Below, in pieces: positions 6,722 through 9,432 of a stretch of 9,432 bases of DNA. The position numbers and the translations under genes were made by a program. The stretch spans positions 1 through 9,432 of the forward strand of contig CALJTY010000003.1 of the NCBI GenBank assembly GCA_937975915.1, in the 5' to 3' direction. The notes beneath the pieces are model-generated. The model was given only the letters and a program-made list of their open reading frames with translations, made no database searches and was not told where the DNA came from. This stretch comes from an uncultured Acidimicrobiaceae bacterium (GTDB lineage: Bacteria; Actinomycetota; Acidimicrobiia; Acidimicrobiales; RAAP-2). The stretch's first letter is position 1, and every line of letters starts with the position of its first letter.

Positions 6722-9432
6722 CGCTTTCATTATTTGAGAGAGCCGCTGCTTCGAGAATTTCTGGTGGAACAACAGTTCCAGGACGATTTGTCGGGTCATC
6801 TTTTAGGAATCTTCCGATTACTGGAATTTCTGTGAGTGATTCAGCACGCAGAACTGCTGCAACGACTGGAACAAAGCTTTCAACCGCTGGATACACCAAG
6901 TGTCGCGGGAACCATTCAGGTTGATACTTGGAGTTGAACGTCCATAGTGATTCGATGGGCAAAATTCCTGAGAATCGCTTTAGCGCCCATCGTTCAACAC
7001 GGGTGAACGTTCCTTCACCGCGCTCACCATCAAGCACTGAGCGAAAGGCAGCAAAGTTGAGGCTGAGCCCCTTGGCGCCTTGTTCACGCAAGTGAGCAAT
7101 CGTTGCACAGAGTGCAAAGTCGATAAGCCCATTTGGGTGATCGCCCGGATCTCGTCTCATTATGTCGAGTGAATATCCATTTAGCGCAGGAGAGGGTACA
7201 AACTGACACAATGCAACAGGCACACCATCAGCATCGTGCACCATGGTTAGCAAGAGTCCTTTGTCTTTCGGATCAAAAAGACGCCCAAGCATCATTGAGA
7301 ATCCTCGTTCGCCCTCTCCACGTCGGAGCATTGCGATCATCTCCATAATGTCGGGAACTCGCTTGGGCTCTATATGCGCTGGGTCAATGAACTCAACCGT
7401 GTAGCCATGCTTTGCAAGTCGAGTACAGGCTTGACGGAGGCCTTTCATTTTTCCACCTTCGAGTGAAAATTTCTGAACATCAACAATTGCTTCGTCGCCT
7501 AGATAGAGATAGTGCATTCCCGCCGCGCGATAGACCGAGAGCCATTGCTCGCTCGCTGCCACGATTCCGATTGTCCAACCACGTGTCTCTGCAAATGCTC
7601 TAAACGCGCTGAATACTTCCAGACGTTCTGCACCAGGGCCAATTGGGTCAGGAGAAATTAACGCAACACCGCCATAGACCGCGTAGGCAACTAGCGAGTC
7701 ACGAAAGAAAAAGAATTGCTTGTCATCACGTAAAGCAAAATAATCAAGAGTGCCTCGTCCGTGTCGCTTAACTATGTCTCTAGCTCGAAGTTCGGCTAGT
7801 CGACGTTCGGTGGTTGAACTGTGGCTTGAAATTCGACGGTCAACGACTGGGCGAGTGATGAGATACAAGGCTGAGATGAGTAGTACTGAGCCAATTGCTA
7901 GCAGCACCGGGTCAATAAAGTCTCCTGCACCGTCGGGCAGTGCAATGTTGTACTGGCCAACAAGTCGCTCGAAGCACGCAACGAGAAGAACACCAAAGGA
8001 TGGCAGACCTCTATTGGCGAATGAAGCTTCTAGTCCGAGTGTTGCCGCGAATCCAGCAACAATCGCAATAAGAACTAAACGTGAAAGTACGTTACGCAAG
8101 CTTCCACGGTCTGTAGTTCCTTGGAACTGAGCTCGTTGAGCAATTATGAAAAGAAGTAATACAAGTGCTGCAAGCGCAGAAGGCACATGTTCGCCTCGTG
8201 CCAGGTGGCCAATGATTGAGATACTCAGTGCCGCAAGAGAAAAGAACCATGCTCGGCGTTGACCTCGACGGAGCCCCCGCGCAGTCATAATCAGTGCGAC
8301 ACCAGCTATTCCAGTTATTGCCGCGGCTGATTGGGCAATTCCAAGTGGGAGCACCGAGAGAACTGCGTGTAATTTGCTGTGCAGTGGTGCTGAGGCGGTT
8401 GCTGCGACGTTAAGGATGCCGACTCCAAACATGAGCCCACTCGCTGTTCGTCGAATTGTTTGCTGTCGTCGCTGGAATCGAAGTCGGTCAATCGCAACTG
8501 GGAATGGTTGCCCTGATGGCCACGATCCGATTGATGAAGTTAGTGCTGACGGCGAGGGCTGAACATTGGCTCCACTTACAATCCGCTCCAGAAGTGATCC
8601 ACGTTTTCTTGGCGATTCACCAGCAATCAGTCGTACCTGCACCGTACTTGCGGCTTCAATTACGACGTAGCTCCAGCGATCAACTGAAGAGAAGACGGGT
8701 GGGAGTCCTAGACGTCCTCGATGCTCAACAATGACTGTCCTTGAAGGACCAGGCGAAGCACACATACCGAGGTCAAGAAAGGCCAATGCCGGTTTTGGTG
8801 CACCGCCAACAATCGCTCCCGCACCATTTCGCTCTCCAATTCGTCTGGCGTATTCAACTGCGTCGACACCATCAATAACGGTTGCTGCAAGTGGTTCACT
8901 GAGCTCAGGGGCATGAACACTTCTTGATGCGTTGTCAAAGCGTCGACGAACAATTAGTCCTGCAATACCAATGAGAACTGCTTCCAAAAGAATGATGAGC
9001 AACAAGTTAATTATTAGGTCGTTCCAAAAGTTCTGAGCATGTGGGCGACTGATGTGTAGAGGAATGTGGATCTTGTGGGCCGTGAGGTGTCCAAATACAT
9101 TGGCGATACCGCTGGAAAGGTCGAACAACACCATTGCAAGGATGGGCAGCCAAACCCATGGACCTAAGCGACGATACAGAACACGTGAAGTAACAAATCG
9201 GTTGAGTGCAAGTGGATCTTCGAGCCGGTCAGCATCTGATTGATCATCCACGTCGGCTCGACTGAGGTCGATGTGACTTTTTCCCGCCACGACTGCAAGG
9301 TCACGTACGCCATCGGCCGTCGCAACGTTGAGCATTAAATCACTCGCAAGCTGGATCCCCATTGTTTCAAGTTCTAACTGAGCTCGGTCGCTTTCTCGTA
9401 ATTCGTTGTCGTCTGCTCCGGGCAAGACAAAG
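6714..9432 (-). CDS. Lysylphosphatidylglycerol-synthase-like (MprF/DUF2156) membrane protein with N-terminal phosphoesterase-like region, 5' end outside window
   Basis: The frame is open to the right edge. The first possible start inside the window is a TTG at 9425, giving 903 residues (numbered here from that codon); codons before it (GTC, TTT) remain open, so the protein is probably longer. Residues about 1-275 resemble the later part of a calcineurin-like metallophosphoesterase, interrupted by two membrane helices (about 88-108 and 136-159). Some six further helices lie at about 328-346, 355-382, 392-409, 413-430, 447-466 and 505-525. Residues about 536-860 form the aminoacyltransferase domain: DYFALRDDKQFFF, YGGVALISPDPIGP, GGKMKGLRQ, RGFSMMLGRLFDP, YSLDIMRR, LSLNFAAFR and SLWTFNSKYQPEWFPR. 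In MprF-type enzymes this domain moves an amino acid, usually lysine, from charged tRNA onto phosphatidylglycerol at the membrane, lowering surface negative charge. The amino acid used is unknown here. A full MprF flippase domain is not evident. The stop overlaps the ATP-grasp gene by 8 bp, tail to tail. Confidence 0.85.
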   Translation of the reverse strand, partial: FVLPGADDNELRESDRAQLELETMGIQLASDLMLNVATADGVRDLAVVAGKSHIDLSRADVDDQSDADRLEDPLALNRFVTSRVLYRRLGPWVWLPILAMVLFDLSSGIANVFGHLTAHKIHIPLHISRPHAQNFWNDLIINLLLIILLEAVLIGIAGLIVRRRFDNASRSVHAPELSEPLAATVIDGVDAVEYARRIGERNGAGAIVGGAPKPALAFLDLGMCASPGPSRTVIVEHRGRLGLPPVFSSVDRWSYVVIEAASTVQVRLIAGESPRKRGSLLERIVSGANVQPSPSALTSSIGSWPSGQPFPVAIDRLRFQRRQQTIRRTASGLMFGVGILNVAATASAPLHSKLHAVLSVLPLGIAQSAAAITGIAGVALIMTARGLRRGQRRAWFFSLAALSISIIGHLARGEHVPSALAALVLLLFIIAQRAQFQGTTDRGSLRNVLSRLVLIAIVAGFAATLGLEASFANRGLPSFGVLLVACFERLVGQYNIALPDGAGDFIDPVLLAIGSVLLISALYLITRPVVDRRISSHSSTTERRLAELRARDIVKRHGRGTLDYFALRDDKQFFFFRDSLVAYAVYGGVALISPDPIGPGAERLEVFSAFRAFAETRGWTIGIVAASEQWLSVYRAAGMHYLYLGDEAIVDVQKFSLEGGKMKGLRQACTRLAKHGYTVEFIDPAHIEPKRVPDIMEMIAMLRRGEGERGFSMMLGRLFDPKDKGLLLTMVHDADGVPVALCQFVPSPALNGYSLDIMRRDPGDHPNGLIDFALCATIAHLREQGAKGLSLNFAAFRSVLDGERGEGTFTRVERWALKRFSGILPIESLWTFNSKYQPEWFPRHLVYPAVESFVPVVAAVLRAESLTEIPVIGRFLKDDPTNRPGTVVPPEILEAAALSNNESAS
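8601..9432 (-). other. Degenerate metallophosphoesterase-like region of the MprF-like protein
   Basis: Protein features in this part follow the order seen in calcineurin-like phosphoesterases: FVLPGADDNEL where a GNHD motif is expected (9408-9419), VVAGKSHIDLSRADVDD where a GH-containing motif is expected (about 9279-9284), and AIVGGAPKPALAFLDLG where GHTH-x-P followed by a glycine-rich strand is expected (8796-8807). A typical C-terminal strand region follows (RLGLPPVFSSVDRWSYVVIE). In each motif the metal-binding Asn/His residues are replaced, so metal-dependent catalysis is unlikely if the relationship is right. The first metal-binding motifs (DxH, GDxxD) would lie beyond the window. The assignment is from pattern memory and is not verified by a profile search. 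Confidence 0.5.

Noticed and set aside
6706..6727. Small inverted repeat near the two convergent stops, considered as a bidirectional terminator
   Set aside because: The stem is only five to six pairs including a G-U, the loop is 10 bases, and there is no T-run on either side, so it is not annotated as a terminator.
6691..6749. Nine-base direct repeat AGCCGCTGC at 6691-6699 and 6741-6749 flanking the gene junction, considered as a possible insertion or attachment site
   Set aside because: It is short, both copies lie in coding sequence encoding alanine- or serine-rich ends, and there is no mobile element between them. Chance is the simplest explanation.
7750..8130. A 126-codon open frame on the + strand opposite the MprF-like gene
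   Set aside because: It is rich in Arg, Ser and Pro as expected from antisense translation, has no family resemblance and lies within the well-supported - strand gene.

Overview
The window is almost entirely protein-coding and has no gene-free stretch longer than a few bases. It covers the 3' end of a respiratory complex I (nuo) operon on the + strand, one ATP-grasp gene coupled to the end of that operon, and a large convergent gene on the - strand that runs off the right edge. Base composition is close to half G+C by eye. The protein sequences look actinobacterial: the ATP-grasp protein and the DUF2156/lysylphosphatidylglycerol-synthase-type protein both resemble actinobacterial families. 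Tight packing (gaps of 2 nt, overlaps of 1, 4 and 8 nt) and moderate G+C fit a streamlined aquatic actinobacterium, perhaps of the Acidimicrobiia. That placement is inference, not proof.

Region 1 (1-5882) holds the last 47 codons of an upstream gene, probably nuoI, followed by nuoJ, nuoK, nuoL, nuoM and nuoN in the canonical order. Together these encode the proton-pumping membrane arm of NADH:quinone oxidoreductase. NuoL, NuoM and NuoN are the three antiporter-like subunits. NuoJ and NuoK form the membrane segment linking them to the quinone-reducing part. The charged residues expected in the proton channels are present in NuoK, NuoL, NuoM and NuoN, so the complex should be functional.

Region 2 (5879-6721) is a 280-residue ATP-grasp protein of the type often annotated as O-ureido-D-serine cyclo-ligase-like or glutathione-synthetase-like. 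Its GTG start overlaps the nuoN stop and it has no clear ribosome binding site of its own, so it appears to be translated by coupling to nuoN.

Region 3 (6714-9432, - strand) is a large membrane protein whose C-terminal third is an aminoacyl-phosphatidylglycerol-synthase-like domain (MprF/DUF2156 type). Its N-terminal part resembles the later portion of a calcineurin-like metallophosphoesterase, interrupted by two membrane helices. The metal-binding motifs expected there are substituted. The real N-terminus probably lies outside the window. This gene converges on the ATP-grasp gene with an 8-bp overlap.

No RNA gene, CRISPR array, insertion sequence, large repeat or phage feature was seen. The most interesting point is the apparent fusion of a degenerate phosphoesterase to a lipid aminoacyltransferase. 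The rest is well-known respiratory machinery.
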